Shown in pieces: positions 44,459-53,725 of a stretch of DNA of 64,000 bases (the first letter of the stretch is position 1; every line of letters starts with the position of its first letter). The notes beneath the pieces were generated by a model. That model saw nothing but the letters and a program-made list of their open reading frames with translations, made no database searches and was not told the DNA's origin. Where the stretch lies: positions 1 through 64,000 of the forward strand of contig NZ_ACLQ01000010.1 in the NCBI RefSeq assembly GCF_000174755.1, read 5' to 3'. A program made the position numbers and the translations under genes. The DNA is from Capnocytophaga gingivalis ATCC 33624 (GTDB lineage Bacteria > Bacteroidota > Bacteroidia > Flavobacteriales > Flavobacteriaceae).

Positions 44459-46264
44459 ATGACAGCTATCAGAAACATAGCCATTATTGCCCACGTAGAC
44501 CATGGAAAAACAACCTTAGTAGATAAAATCTTACACCACTGCGCACTCTTTCGTGACAACCAAGAGACAGGTGATCTCATCTTGGACAACAACGATTTGG
44601 AACGCGAACGCGGAATTACAATTCTCTCTAAGAATGTTTCGGTGAACTATAAGGGAACCAAAATCAATATTATAGACACTCCTGGCCACGCAGACTTCGG
44701 AGGAGAAGTAGAGCGTGTACTGAATATGGCCGATGGAGTACTCCTATTGGTAGATGCCTTTGAGGGGCCTATGCCTCAGACCCGCTTTGTCTTGCAGAAA
44801 GCCATTGAGATGAAGCTTAAACCCATTGTGGTTATCAACAAGGTGGATAAGGAAAACTGTACCCCAGAGGAGGTGCATGAAGCGGTATTTGACCTTATGT
44901 TCGAACTGGGTGCGGAGGATTGGCAGCTGGACTTCCCTACTGTATATGGTTCAGCCAAGCAGAACTGGATGTCCGAGGACTGGCGCAAACCCACCACATC
45001 TATAGAACCTCTTTTGGATATGGTTGTGGAGCATATTCCTGCTCCTGTGATTGAAGAAGGTAGCCTACAGATGCTTATTACTTCTTTGGACTATTCTACC
45101 TTTACTGGGCGTATTGCTATTGGGCGTCTACACCGTGGCACCCTTCAGGCAGGTATGAATATCTCACTTGTAAAACGCGATGGGACAATTGTTAAGTCCA
45201 AAATACGTGAACTACATACCTTCGATGGCTTAGGCCGTAAGAAAGTGGAAGAAGTACAAGCGGGTGACATCTGTGCCATTGCTGGCTTGGAAGGTTTTGA
45301 CATAGGTGATACTATTGCCGATTACGAAAACCCTGAAGCCCTTCCGACCATCGCTATTGATGAGCCTACTATGAGTATGCTCTTCACCATCAATGACTCT
45401 CCTTTCTTTGGAAAAGATGGAAAGTTCGTTACTTCCCGCCATATCAAGGAACGTTTGGAACGCGAATTGGAGAAGAACCTCGCTCTACGGGTGGAAGCCA
45501 CTGGCAGTGCGGACAAGTTTATTGTATATGGTCGTGGGGTGCTTCACCTCTCGGTGCTTATCGAAACCATGCGTCGTGAAGGCTATGAACTACAGATAGG
45601 ACAACCTCAGGTAATTATCAAGGAAATAGATGGCGTAAAGTGTGAACCTGTAGAAGAACTTACCATAGACCTCCCTGAAAATGTAAGTGGTAAAGCCGTG
45701 GATTTCGTTACTCTTCGCAAGGGGGAAATGCTCAGTATGGAACCTAAGGGCGAGCGTATGGTTATCAAGTTCCTAATCCCTTCTCGTGGTATTATCGGAT
45801 TGAGAAACCAATTGCTTACTGCCACCGCAGGAGAGGCTATCATACACCACCGTTTCTTAGAGTTTCAACCTTTCAAAGGGGAAATAGCAGGTCGTATCAA
45901 TGGATCTCTTATCTCTATGGAACAGGGTACCGCTATTCCTTACTCTTTGGACAAGCTTCAGGACAGAGGGCGTTTCTTCATCTTCCCTGGAGAAGATATC
46001 TATACAGGTCAGGTGATTGGCGAAAATTCTCGCAGTGGGGATATCGTAGTGAATGTGACTAAAACTAAGAAACTCACCAATGTACGTGCTGCTGGGTCTG
46101 ATGAGAAAGTGAAACTCGCTCCTCCTATCAAGTTCTCTCTCGAAGAGGCACTTGAATATATTCAAAAAGACGAATATGTAGAGGTAACTCCTAAGAATAT
46201 GCGCTTGAGAAAAATATATTTGGACGAAAACGAACGCAAACGACACGAAAAAGAGTTCAAATAG
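44459..46264 (+). CDS. typA: Ribosome-associated GTPase TypA/BipA
   Basis: This 601-residue translational GTPase helps late ribosome assembly under stress. The G motifs are complete: [15 protein letters not shown] (G1), RGITI (G2), [15 protein letters not shown] (G3), NKVDKE (G4) and GSAKQNW (G5). The EF-G-like domains and the TypA C-terminal region ([21 protein letters not shown], split here only for length) follow. Length matches the family. The TAG stop is the first base triplet of a 7-base repeat array leading to the chloride channel gene. Confidence 0.96.
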   Translation: MTAIRNIAIIAHVDHGKTTLVDKILHHCALFRDNQETGDLILDNNDLERERGITILSKNVSVNYKGTKINIIDTPGHADFGGEVERVLNMADGVLLLVDAFEGPMPQTRFVLQKAIEMKLKPIVVINKVDKENCTPEEVHEAVFDLMFELGAEDWQLDFPTVYGSAKQNWMSEDWRKPTTSIEPLLDMVVEHIPAPVIEEGSLQMLITSLDYSTFTGRIAIGRLHRGTLQAGMNISLVKRDGTIVKSKIRELHTFDGLGRKKVEEVQAGDICAIAGLEGFDIGDTIADYENPEALPTIAIDEPTMSMLFTINDSPFFGKDGKFVTSRHIKERLERELEKNLALRVEATGSADKFIVYGRGVLHLSVLIETMRREGYELQIGQPQVIIKEIDGVKCEPVEELTIDLPENVSGKAVDFVTLRKGEMLSMEPKGERMVIKFLIPSRGIIGLRNQLLTATAGEAIIHHRFLEFQPFKGEIAGRINGSLISMEQGTAIPYSLDKLQDRGRFFIFPGEDIYTGQVIGENSRSGDIVVNVTKTKKLTNVRAAGSDEKVKLAPPIKFSLEEALEYIQKDEYVEVTPKNMRLRKIYLDENERKRHEKEFK

Positions 46265-46345
46265 TGGTTAGTGGTTAGTACCGATAACTCACAATTGACT
46301 AGTGAGATAACTTAAAATTCAGAACTTAGAGTTCAAAACTATAAT
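46262..46345. repeat. Heptad array between typA and the ClC gene
   Basis: Twelve 7-base units run from the typA stop codon (TAGTGGT, TAGTGGT, TAGTACC) to the ClC start codon (CTTAGAG, TTCAAAA, CTATAAT). The gap consists of little else. The unit sequence changes gradually from TAGTGGT-like to TTCAAAA-like. Confidence 0.75.
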
Positions 46346-48140
46346 GAGAACGACTGCGCGTTGGTATATAAAATTCCTACAGTGGAAAACACAATACCTC
46401 ACTCATAGGCAGTTTATACTGCTACTTTGTGGGTTAGTTGGAGTCGCTACGGGCTTTGCAGCACTGGCGATGCGCTCCCTTACACACTTTATTGAGGAGG
46501 TTTTGGTAGGCAATATCATCCGCTATATCAACTATGGTTTTTATGTGATTTTCCCTGCGGTTGGTTTCTTATTGGTCTACTGGGTCAAGAAGTATATCAT
46601 CCGCAAGGAGGTCAGCCATGGGATTCCCTCTATTCTATATGCAGTGGCCAAGCAAAAGGGTATCATGAAGCGCTTTCAGGCTTATGGTAGCATACTTACA
46701 GCTCCTATTACCATTGGCTTTGGGGGATCTGTAGGATTGGAGGGACCTATGGTAGTTACAGGTGCTGGAATTAGCTCACAGGTAGCTCGCCTGTTCCACA
46801 TCAACCAATCTGATAGGATGCTGCTCTTGGCCTGTGCCTGTGCTGCGGCTTTGGCTGCCATCTTTAAGGTACCTCTGGCTGGAATTCTTTTTGCTATAGA
46901 GGTTTTTGGTTTAGACCTTACCCTTTCCTCTCTGTTACCACTCTTTGTAGCCTCACTCTCGGGAGTACTCACCTCTTATATTTTCTTTGGCAATGCTGCC
47001 TTATTACCGATCTATGTAGGGGATAGTTTCCTGATGCACAACATTCCTTTTTACCTTCTCTTGGGGGTCGTAGGAGGCTTTATGTCAGCCTACTTTACCT
47101 TTGTATATGAGGGGGTCAATCGGTTTTTCTCTAAGTTCTCTTCCGCTTATCTGCGTATTGTTATCGGAGGAGCTATCTTAGGGCTTTTGGTCTTTGTCAT
47201 GCCACCACTCTATGGAGAAGGGCATGAGGTGATTAACCATCTGAAGGCAGGGCATCCTGAGCTCTCGATTAGTTCCAATATTTTTGGATGGAACTTGGAA
47301 AATCCTTGGGTCGTTATCCTTCTCTTAGGAGGCTTAGTGCTATTTAAGGTCGTAGCCACCTCAGTCACTTTTGGTGCAGGTGGCGTGGGAGGTATTTTCT
47401 CCCCTATGCTCTTCATGGGGGGAGTGATGGGCAATTGTTTTGCTCGTATCATCAACCAGATAGATATACTCCCTTACAAGCTACCTTTGGCCAATTTTAC
47501 CTTGATTGGAATGACAGCTCTCATGACAGGGGTGCTCCATGCTCCCCTTACGGCTATTTTCCTTATTGCAGAGGTCACTGGCGGCTACTCTCTCTTTGTC
47601 CCTGCCATGGTAACCGCTGTAGTTTCCTTTTCTATAGCTAAGTATTTTAACAAATATTCTATCTATACTATGGAGCTGGGACGCAAAGGAGAATTGGTCA
47701 ATCAGGACAAAGATCAGGCTATCCTGACTCTCATGGATATGGAGAGTGTCATAGAGACTAATTTTGTCCCTGTATACACGGACATGACGCTCAAGGGGGT
47801 CGTATATGAAGCCGTTCGAGAGTCTTCTCGTAATATTTTCCCTGTTCTGGATAGGGAAAAAGGCAGTTTAGAAGGAGTTATCCTTTTAGATGATATTCGC
47901 CACCTGATCTTTGAAAAGGAGCTGTATGACAAAGTATCTGTCCTTGAGATGATGCAACCCCCTCCGGCTCTGATCCAGATGGGACAAGATACAATGAACC
48001 AAGTCATGGACAAATTCCAAAATACCGCCGCTTGGAACCTTCCTGTGGTCAAGAATGGGAAATACATTGGCTTTATCTCCAAGTCCAAGCTCCTAACGGT
48101 ATACAGAAGAAAACTGATTTACTTTAGTAACAACAAATAA
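46344..48140 (+). CDS. ClC-family chloride channel or proton antiporter with CBS domains
   Basis: This 598-residue membrane protein has the ClC core (about residues 20-430) and a C-terminal pair of CBS domains (about 465-590). Selectivity-filter motifs are visible: SHGIPS near residue 93, GSVGLEGP near 130, with the Glu that acts as gate in E. coli ClC, and GGIFSPMLFMGG near 350. A gating Glu and the absence of other clear markers leave channel versus H+/Cl- exchange undecided. The CBS pair suggests nucleotide regulation. The thioesterase gene begins 14 bases downstream. Confidence 0.93.
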   Translation: MRTTARWYIKFLQWKTQYLTHRQFILLLCGLVGVATGFAALAMRSLTHFIEEVLVGNIIRYINYGFYVIFPAVGFLLVYWVKKYIIRKEVSHGIPSILYAVAKQKGIMKRFQAYGSILTAPITIGFGGSVGLEGPMVVTGAGISSQVARLFHINQSDRMLLLACACAAALAAIFKVPLAGILFAIEVFGLDLTLSSLLPLFVASLSGVLTSYIFFGNAALLPIYVGDSFLMHNIPFYLLLGVVGGFMSAYFTFVYEGVNRFFSKFSSAYLRIVIGGAILGLLVFVMPPLYGEGHEVINHLKAGHPELSISSNIFGWNLENPWVVILLLGGLVLFKVVATSVTFGAGGVGGIFSPMLFMGGVMGNCFARIINQIDILPYKLPLANFTLIGMTALMTGVLHAPLTAIFLIAEVTGGYSLFVPAMVTAVVSFSIAKYFNKYSIYTMELGRKGELVNQDKDQAILTLMDMESVIETNFVPVYTDMTLKGVVYEAVRESSRNIFPVLDREKGSLEGVILLDDIRHLIFEKELYDKVSVLEMMQPPPALIQMGQDTMNQVMDKFQNTAAWNLPVVKNGKYIGFISKSKLLTVYRRKLIYFSNNK

Positions 48141-48154
48141 AACTCAAAACTACT

Positions 48155-48919
48155 ATGTTATCTATATTTACAGAAACCTATAAGGTACGTAGCACACAAG
48201 TGAATTTGAATAACCAATTAGGTCTCTATGGCGTATTGGGTATGTTGCAGGATATAGCAGCAGAGCATGCCGCCTCTTTAGGATTTGGCTATAAGGACTT
48301 GGTTCGAAAGGGTTTCTTCTGGGCGCTGATCCAGCAAAAACTCAAGATGTATGAGTGGCCTCAGTGGAACGAGCGGGTAACCATTCATACTTGGTCTCTA
48401 CCTGTTCAGGGGGTACATGCCTTCCGCCAGTTCGAGCTCTATGTAGGTGATCGCAAGATAGGAGAAAGCTCTTCTACTTGGATTACCATGGATATCGCCT
48501 CTCGCCACCCTATCGATATGACCAATAGTCAAGAGATGTTTCACCCTCGCCTCGATGGTGGGATTGCCATGCAGACCGAACGTGTACTACTCCCCGAGGA
48601 GATGATTCATATATGTGACTTCAAGGTGAGAATCAGTGACTTGGATGTGAACTCCCATGTCAATAATGTGAAATATACTCAATGGGCTCTGGATATGATG
48701 CGTGAGAAAGATCATCGTGAGTGGGTGATTCAGGAATATGATATCAATTTTCTTTCTGAGACCTTTCTGGGAGATACCATGCAGGGCTACAAGAGCCATG
48801 GTCACTACCTTAATCCTGAAAAAACACTTGTAGAGACCTTCCTCTGCGCCCAAAAAGAAGGAGGTACTAAGCCTGCCTTTATTGCCAAGTGGAAAGCAAA
48901 ATCAATTGTTAATTGTTAA
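48155..48919 (+). CDS. Acyl-ACP thioesterase
   Basis: This 254-residue cytoplasmic protein matches the acyl-ACP thioesterase (FatA/FatB-like) family with two hotdog folds. It releases free fatty acids from acyl carrier protein. The second hotdog holds the diagnostic DLDVNSHVNNVKYTQWALD near residue 165, with the conserved Asn and His; the first has ERVTIHTWSLPVQGVHAFR near 70. It follows the ClC gene by 14 bases. The last five residues (SIVNC) and the stop are encoded by a 7-base repeat array. Confidence 0.93.
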   Translation: MLSIFTETYKVRSTQVNLNNQLGLYGVLGMLQDIAAEHAASLGFGYKDLVRKGFFWALIQQKLKMYEWPQWNERVTIHTWSLPVQGVHAFRQFELYVGDRKIGESSSTWITMDIASRHPIDMTNSQEMFHPRLDGGIAMQTERVLLPEEMIHICDFKVRISDLDVNSHVNNVKYTQWALDMMREKDHREWVIQEYDINFLSETFLGDTMQGYKSHGHYLNPEKTLVETFLCAQKEGGTKPAFIAKWKAKSIVNC

Positions 48920-48937
48920 TTGTCAATTGTTAATAGC
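48903..48937. repeat. Heptad array at the 3' end of the thioesterase gene
   Basis: Five 7-base units: CAATTGT, TAATTGT twice, CAATTGT, TAATAGC. The stop TAA (48917-48919) and four preceding codons fall in the array. Confidence 0.8.
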
Positions 48938-48944
48938 TAAAAGA

Positions 48945-49302
48945 ATGTAAGAAAATATACTAAAGGGAAAGAGCATGGCGCTTGCTGTGAGAATGGTCAA
49001 TCTTTATAAGTATTTGACAGAAGAAAAAAGGAATATGTACTTTCTAAGCAAGTCTTACGCAGTGGCACCTCTGTTGGGGCTATGGTATATGAATCAGAGC
49101 ATTCTGAAAGCACCTCAGATTTTATCCATAAGCTTGCTATTGCTCAAAAAGAAATAAATGAAACCTTATATTGGTTAGAACTTCTATCAAGAACAGACTA
49201 TATTACTCCAAAAGAGTATATAGCATAAAAACAGATGCAGCAGAAGTAATTAAGTTGCTTACTAGTATTCTTAAAACAACAAAAATAATTATCATTTGTT
49301 AG
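48945..49302 (+). pseudogene. Decayed four-helix-bundle (23S rRNA IVP-like) gene
   Basis: Translated in three successive frames this gives a near-complete four-helix-bundle protein of about 118 residues: ENILKGKSMALAVRMVNLY and KYLTEEKRNMYFLSK in frame one, LRSGTSVGAMVYESEH to LLSRTDYITPKEYI in frame two, and SIKTDAAEVIKLLTSILKTTK in frame three. This is the usual order of the family often named four helix bundle protein or 23S rRNA intervening sequence protein. Defects are a TAA directly after the ATG at 48945, a probable 4-base loss near 49045-49051 (one copy of a GCAA repeat) and a probable 2-base gain in TATATA near 49217-49222. The product cannot be made, and function in the family is unclear anyway. 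The rest of the gap to mnmG holds only a repeat array. Confidence 0.8.
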
Positions 49303-49419
49303 TTGCCAATTATGCAAGGGAATCGTATAATTTCTCTGTTTAGTTTGATGTAATAGACAACTAATGATTAATAATTGTGGCATTACAAATGTTTTAAAAA
49401 TCAGGCATGCGTATCACAA

Positions 49420-49454
49420 AACTAACAATTGATAATTAACAATTGATAATTAAA
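49420..49454. repeat. Heptad array upstream of mnmG
   Basis: Five 7-base units AACTAAC, AATTGAT, AATTAAC, AATTGAT, AATTAAA end four bases before the mnmG ATG. Confidence 0.8.
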
Positions 49455-49458
49455 AGAG

Positions 49459-51318
49459 ATGTACGACGTTATAGTAGTCGGTGCGGGGCATGCAGGCTGT
49501 GAAGCTGCTGCCGCTGCCGCCAATACAGGGGCAAAGACCCTTCTTATCACCATGCAACTACAGAACATGGCACAAATGTCCTGCAACCCCGCTGTAGGGG
49601 GAATTGCTAAGGGACAGATTGTTCGCGAGATAGATGCATTGGGGGGCTATATGGGCATTATCACAGACCAAACGGCCATTCAGTTCAAGATGCTCAACAA
49701 GTCCAAAGGACCTGCCATGTGGAGCCCACGTGCCCAAAGTGATCGCATGCGATTCTCGGAGGCTTGGCGCCTACAACTGGAGAGGCTGCCCAACCTTGAT
49801 TTCTTCCAAGAAATGGTCACTGAGGTACTCATAGAGGGTGGCAAGGCTACAGGTGTGAAGACCTCTCTTGGTAGTGAAATACGTGCCAAGAGTGTAGTGC
49901 TTACCAATGGCACTTTTCTCAATGGAATTATTCACATTGGCCTGAAACAACTCGGAGGCGGACGCGCTGGAGAAAAAGCTGCCAAGGGCATTACTGAATG
50001 TCTTGTAGCTCATGGTTTTGAAGCAGGACGCATGAAAACAGGAACTCCCCCCCGTGTAGATGGGCGTTCCTTGGATTATTCGAAGATGACCCCACAGCCT
50101 GGAGATGAAAACCCTGAAAAATTCTCCTACCTACCACTGACCCAGCCTCTTACCCATCAGTTGGATTGTTATATGACCTATACCAGTGAGGAGGTACATG
50201 ATATCTTACGGACTGGCTTTGACCGCTCTCCGATGTTCACCGGAATTATCCATGGTGTGGGGCCGCGCTATTGTCCTTCCATAGAGGATAAGATCAACCG
50301 CTTTGCCGATAAGGATCGTCACCAGATTTTTGTAGAACCTGAAGGGTGGCACACAGTGGAAATGTATGTCAATGGTTTTTCGACCTCTCTCCCAGAAGAG
50401 GTGCAATATACCGCCCTGCGCAAGGTAGCAGGTTTCGAGCAGGTGAAGTTCCTTCGCCCAGGCTATGCTATAGAATATGACTACTTCCCTCCTACCCAGC
50501 TCAAGGCTACCTTGGAGACAAAAATCATAGAAAATCTTTTCTTTGCAGGACAGATCAATGGTACCACAGGCTATGAAGAAGCTGGTGCTCAGGGACTCAT
50601 CGCAGGGATCAATGCTTCGCGTAAAGTACAGGAGCAATCACCCTTTGTCCTTAAGCGCAACGAGGCTTATATAGGAGTCCTTATCGATGACCTAATCACC
50701 AAGGGCACTGAAGAGCCTTATCGTATGTTCACCTCTCGAGCCGAATATCGTACCCTCCTTAGACAGGACAATGCCGATATGCGCCTTACCCCTATGGGAT
50801 ATGCCTTAGGATTGGCCAGTGAGGAACGTATGCGACTATTAGAGGAAAAACAGACGAAAACAGCTGCTTTTGTACAGTTCTTTAAGGAAACAAGCATCAC
50901 TCCTGAAGAGGCAAATCCTCTCCTTGAGAAGTATGATTCCTCCCCTATGAAACAGGGAGATAAGATGGCCAAAGTACTCGCCCGCCCCAATATTACTGTG
51001 GAGGACTTCATGGAGTTGCCCCAAGTAAAAGCATTTGCCCATGCTCAGCAGCTGAGCAAGGAAGTCCTTGAGAGTACAGAGATAGAGATCAAGTATGCCG
51101 GTTATATAGAGAAGGAGAAGAACAATGCCGATAAGCTCAACCGCTTGGAGGATATCCGTATCCCTGAGAGCTTCAACTATGACAAGCTCACCTCTCTTTC
51201 CTTCGAGTCGCGAGAAAAACTCAAGAAAATACGCCCAACTACTCTTTCTCAAGCTTCTCGTATCAGTGGGGTCTCCCCTGCCGATATCAGCATCCTATTG
51301 GTATATATGGGAAGATAG
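49459..51318 (+). CDS. mnmG: tRNA uridine-5-carboxymethylaminomethyl modification enzyme MnmG
   Basis: This 619-residue FAD enzyme works with MnmE to modify the wobble uridine of several tRNAs. The Rossmann motif VVGAGHAGCEAAAAAA is at residue 6. SCNPAVGGIAKGQIVREID near 40, GTPPRVDGRSLDY near 200, the FAD-linked INGTTGYEEAGAQG near 370 and the C-terminal SQASRISGVSPADIS are all present. Length matches the family. mnmE is not in the window. A possible hairpin terminator follows at 51328-51384. Confidence 0.97.
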   Translation: MYDVIVVGAGHAGCEAAAAAANTGAKTLLITMQLQNMAQMSCNPAVGGIAKGQIVREIDALGGYMGIITDQTAIQFKMLNKSKGPAMWSPRAQSDRMRFSEAWRLQLERLPNLDFFQEMVTEVLIEGGKATGVKTSLGSEIRAKSVVLTNGTFLNGIIHIGLKQLGGGRAGEKAAKGITECLVAHGFEAGRMKTGTPPRVDGRSLDYSKMTPQPGDENPEKFSYLPLTQPLTHQLDCYMTYTSEEVHDILRTGFDRSPMFTGIIHGVGPRYCPSIEDKINRFADKDRHQIFVEPEGWHTVEMYVNGFSTSLPEEVQYTALRKVAGFEQVKFLRPGYAIEYDYFPPTQLKATLETKIIENLFFAGQINGTTGYEEAGAQGLIAGINASRKVQEQSPFVLKRNEAYIGVLIDDLITKGTEEPYRMFTSRAEYRTLLRQDNADMRLTPMGYALGLASEERMRLLEEKQTKTAAFVQFFKETSITPEEANPLLEKYDSSPMKQGDKMAKVLARPNITVEDFMELPQVKAFAHAQQLSKEVLESTEIEIKYAGYIEKEKNNADKLNRLEDIRIPESFNYDKLTSLSFESREKLKKIRPTTLSQASRISGVSPADISILLVYMGR

Positions 51319-51327
51319 GTTTTAGAA

Positions 51328-51384
51328 GCAAAAGTTCAGCTGTGATAAAGGCCTACTCTAAGTAGAGTATATGAGTCCTTTTGC
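51328..51384 (+). terminator. Possible hairpin after mnmG
   Basis: Outer arms GCAAAAG (51328-51334) and CTTTTGC (51378-51384) enclose an inner stem TACTCT/AGAGTA (51354-51359, 51364-51369). It lies about 10 bases after the mnmG stop. There is no U-run, so its role is uncertain. Confidence 0.35.
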
Positions 51385-51428
51385 CTATACAAGAATGCAA
51401 TTAACAAATATATAATTGTTTTTGACAT

Positions 51429-51456
51429 TTTGTTAAAAAAATAAAGGGTATTTTTG
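51429..51456 (+). promoter_or_regulatory. Promoter of the YceI lipoprotein gene
   Basis: TTTG (51429-51432), 16 bases, then TATTTTTG (51449-51456) fit the Bacteroidota promoter with slightly short spacing. The ATG follows 27 bases later. The box contains an in-frame TTG that should not be taken as the start. Confidence 0.65.
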
Positions 51457-51483
51457 CCCTTTGAATTTAAACAAAAATTTTTC

Positions 51484-52140
51484 ATGAAGAAAATGGTATT
51501 ATCCGCAGCAGTAGTCCTTGCTCTTATTGTAGCAAGTTGCGGGAACAATGGTACTACTAACAACCAAGAACAAACCACAGAAACCCCTGTAGAGACAGCT
51601 CCTGTAACAGCCAGTGGTACTTATACTGCTGAACCTACTTCTGTTATCGAATGGAAAGGAAGCAAACCCACAGGTAGCCATACAGGTACTATCGCACTAC
51701 AAAATGGAACCTTTACTGTAGACAATGGTAAAGTAAGCGGAAATTTTGTGATAGATATGAATTCTATTACCGTTACTGACATCAAGGAAGACGAAGGAAA
51801 GCTCGACCTCGAAGCTCACCTAAAAGGAACTGGAAAAGAAGAAGGAGCTGACCATTTCTTCAATGTAAAAACCTACCCTACAGGAAGCTTTAAGCTTACT
51901 GGCTTCGATGGGACTAACGTAACTGGAGATCTTACTCTAAAAGGAAAAACAAAAACTATTTCCTTCCCTGCTACCCTTACTATCACCGATAGCGAAGTAA
52001 CCCTCGAAAGCCAACCTTTCAATATCAACCGTGTAGACTATGGCGTAAACTATGCTTCTAAGTCTGTTTTTGGCGATTTAAAGGACAAATTCATCAATGA
52101 CGAAATAGAACTCGTTGTGAAAGTAAAAGCTAAAAAATAA
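51484..52140 (+). CDS. YceI-family lipoprotein
   Basis: This 218-residue protein starts at the ATG 51484 with a lipoprotein signal (MKKMVLSAAVVLALIVASC). A low-complexity Thr/Gln/Glu linker follows. The YceI beta-barrel domain starts at residue 38 (YTAEPTSVIEWKGSKPTGSH) and includes FVIDMNSITVTDI, GADHFFNVKTYPTGSF and DLTLKGKTKTISFPATLT. YceI proteins bind long amphiphiles such as polyisoprenoids in the periplasm; the ligand here is unknown. It has a promoter at 51429-51456 and a strong terminator at 52158-52198. Confidence 0.93.
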   Translation: MKKMVLSAAVVLALIVASCGNNGTTNNQEQTTETPVETAPVTASGTYTAEPTSVIEWKGSKPTGSHTGTIALQNGTFTVDNGKVSGNFVIDMNSITVTDIKEDEGKLDLEAHLKGTGKEEGADHFFNVKTYPTGSFKLTGFDGTNVTGDLTLKGKTKTISFPATLTITDSEVTLESQPFNINRVDYGVNYASKSVFGDLKDKFINDEIELVVKVKAKK

Positions 52141-52157
52141 GCTTATTTTTACATGAT

Positions 52158-52203
52158 AAAAAGGGTAATAAAAACGCTTTGTTTTTATTACCCTTTTTCT
52201 TTT
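52158..52203. terminator. Bidirectional rho-independent terminator
   Basis: A perfect 18-base stem (52158-52175 with 52181-52198) and a 5-base loop lie between convergent genes. T-runs are present on both sides, so it can end the YceI transcript and the minus-strand transcript of the neighbouring gene. Confidence 0.9.
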
Positions 52204-52206
52204 CCC

Positions 52207-52689
52207 TTACTTAAGGAATCGATTGTGCCAGCTATCGATCATGGGAGTTTCCCAGACTTGTTCGTATTCGTAGAGATTAGTAACCAAGTTGTTGAAAACA
52301 ATGGTGTTACCATCTACCTTTTTGTGCTGTACGAGCTTCTTGAAATCTGTAAGGGGCACATAATAGATTTTGTCCTCATGGCGGTAGCTCACATTCATTT
52401 TGTCCAAAAGGAGCAAGTTATACTTCTGCTCTAAAGCCTGTATAAAGTGCGCCAGCTCATCCAAGGAACATCCTCCAATATGCTGATTGTCATCGGCAGC
52501 AATGACGATAAACTGGTGGTAGCGCAGCTCAAAAGCACTCCTTACCAAGGTGCCATGAGAAGCCCATTTGGAGAGATATGCAGTGAGATCTGCTGTAATC
52601 TGTGCCTCCTCTTCCCCCGTCAGAAGTCGATTACTGGGGTATATCCATACCCGTGCCGTTTGTGGCAAGGAATCCATGCTAACTAACAT
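52207..52689 (-). CDS. Conserved hypothetical protein of Flavobacteriia
   Basis: This 160-residue soluble protein has no ATPase motifs, although similar proteins are sometimes labelled ABC transporter ATPase. Visible segments are ARVWIYPSNRLLT near residue 14, a helical region, FVIAADD-like IVIAADDNQHIGGCSLDELAHFI near 60, split by the conserved GGCS, and YYVPLTDFKKLV near 115. I know no function. The start is placed at ATG 52689 (MLVSMDS); a longer frame begins at a TTG that belongs to the -7 box TATCTTTG (52720-52727). Confidence 0.75.
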   Translation of the reverse strand: MLVSMDSLPQTARVWIYPSNRLLTGEEEAQITADLTAYLSKWASHGTLVRSAFELRYHQFIVIAADDNQHIGGCSLDELAHFIQALEQKYNLLLLDKMNVSYRHEDKIYYVPLTDFKKLVQHKKVDGNTIVFNNLVTNLYEYEQVWETPMIDSWHNRFLK

Positions 52690-52719
52690 CTTTCTAAGTA
52701 TTTCTAAGTTTCTTTTGTG

Positions 52720-52727
52720 CAAAGATA
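52720..52727 (-). promoter_or_regulatory. -7 box (TATCTTTG) of the hypothetical gene ending at 52207
   Basis: The minus strand reads TATCTTTG, 30 bases before the ATG at 52689. The TTG within it is in frame with the gene and explains a likely misplaced start. Confidence 0.6.
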
Positions 52728-52781
52728 CGGCTTTTTTTGAGATTAAAGAGCTTATATATCAAGTATTTTACTTAGGTACAA

Positions 52782-53519
52782 TCAATAGACTTTTATAGGT
52801 ACTTTCAGATATCCCTTGATCACCAAGGAATCGCCCTCCTGAGGGAAAATGTAGGGGATTCTTATCGTCTCCATTAAATAATTCGACAATTCTACATCGT
52901 AATTCCTCTTAGCTCTAATCATATAGGTTGCAGCATTCTTTCCCTCTACATGATCGGTATCCTCTTCATTGATACTTACGAAAAAGTCTTCTGTCTGTCA
53001 GCCAAATACAAAAACTTGAAAGGTCAGATAGGTTTTCTTATCCTGACTTTTATAAGTATCCATTGTATACTCCTCTCCTAATATGGCGATTTTTCCATAT
53101 TTAGGTCTGGGAGTTACCTTAGGTGGAGACTTTAGATTGGCCTTAATCACCAAGGAATCTCTTTTACGGGGAATGATATTAGGAATTTTCAATATTCCCG
53201 TAACAAATGCAGAAGCTCCCACTTCATAGGTTTGTCTATGATTTACCAAAAAAGTAACACTCTCTTTTTTCTTTATCCAAAAAGAATCTCCATTAATATA
53301 TGCTATATAAAGTTCCTTTTCATGAATACTATCTACAAATACCTGAAGCGTTAGATATTCCTTATTTCGAGTATAACTCTTATATTTCTCTATTGTATAA
53401 TTCTTACCTAACACGCCTAATATTTGTTTCTTAACCGCTATTTTTTTGTTTGTTTGCGCATTTCCTATCGTAATATACAACAGACTAATAACAACTATTA
53501 TGAGCTCTATTCTTTTCAT
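52782..53519 (-). pseudogene. Secreted two-repeat protein interrupted by an in-frame TGA
   Basis: I do not recognise the family. From the ATG at 53519 a signal peptide (MKRIELIIVVISLLYITIGNAQ) is followed by two copies of a ~100-residue domain. Copy one holds YTIEKYKSYTRNKEYLTLQVFV, broken in two, then YEVGASAFVTGILKIP and RDSLVIKANLK. Copy two starts YTMDTYKSQDKKTYLTFQVFV and is stopped by TGA at 52998-53000. Downstream in the same frame the second copy continues: DFFVSINEEDTDH, then YDVELSNYLMETIRIP and GDSLVIKGYLKVP, to a TGA at 52782. The match to copy one after the stop shows this frame was coding recently. No frameshift is needed. The shortened product would lack most of copy two. Confidence 0.75.
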
Positions 53520-53666
53520 CTCCTGATACTTCAAATAACCCTTTCTTACTAATATATTTTAGCTTTATAACGATTGAAAATATTATTTACAAACTGCGAA
53601 ATAAATATTTTTTGATGGCCGTAAATATAGTGTTCAATTTTTATTTGTTCCTCTATGAACCTCGTC

Positions 53667-53698
53667 AAAAAACCACCTCCCTTTAGGGAGATGGTTTT
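53667..53698 (-). terminator. Rho-independent terminator of asnS
   Basis: A 13-base stem with one wobble pair (53669-53681 with 53686-53698), loop TTTA, is followed on the minus strand by a run of six U. It lies 28 bases after the asnS stop. The rest of the gap to the next gene is AT-rich without other features. Confidence 0.85.
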
Positions 53699-53725
53699 GT
53701 GAATAATTATAACCAATTAAAAACA

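Noticed and set aside
23530-53000. Stop-codon reassignment (TAG or TGA read as an amino acid)
   Set aside because: Many intact genes in the window end with TAG or TGA, for example pgi, typA, recN and icd, and only one internal stop of each kind occurs, so local mutation or error is more likely.
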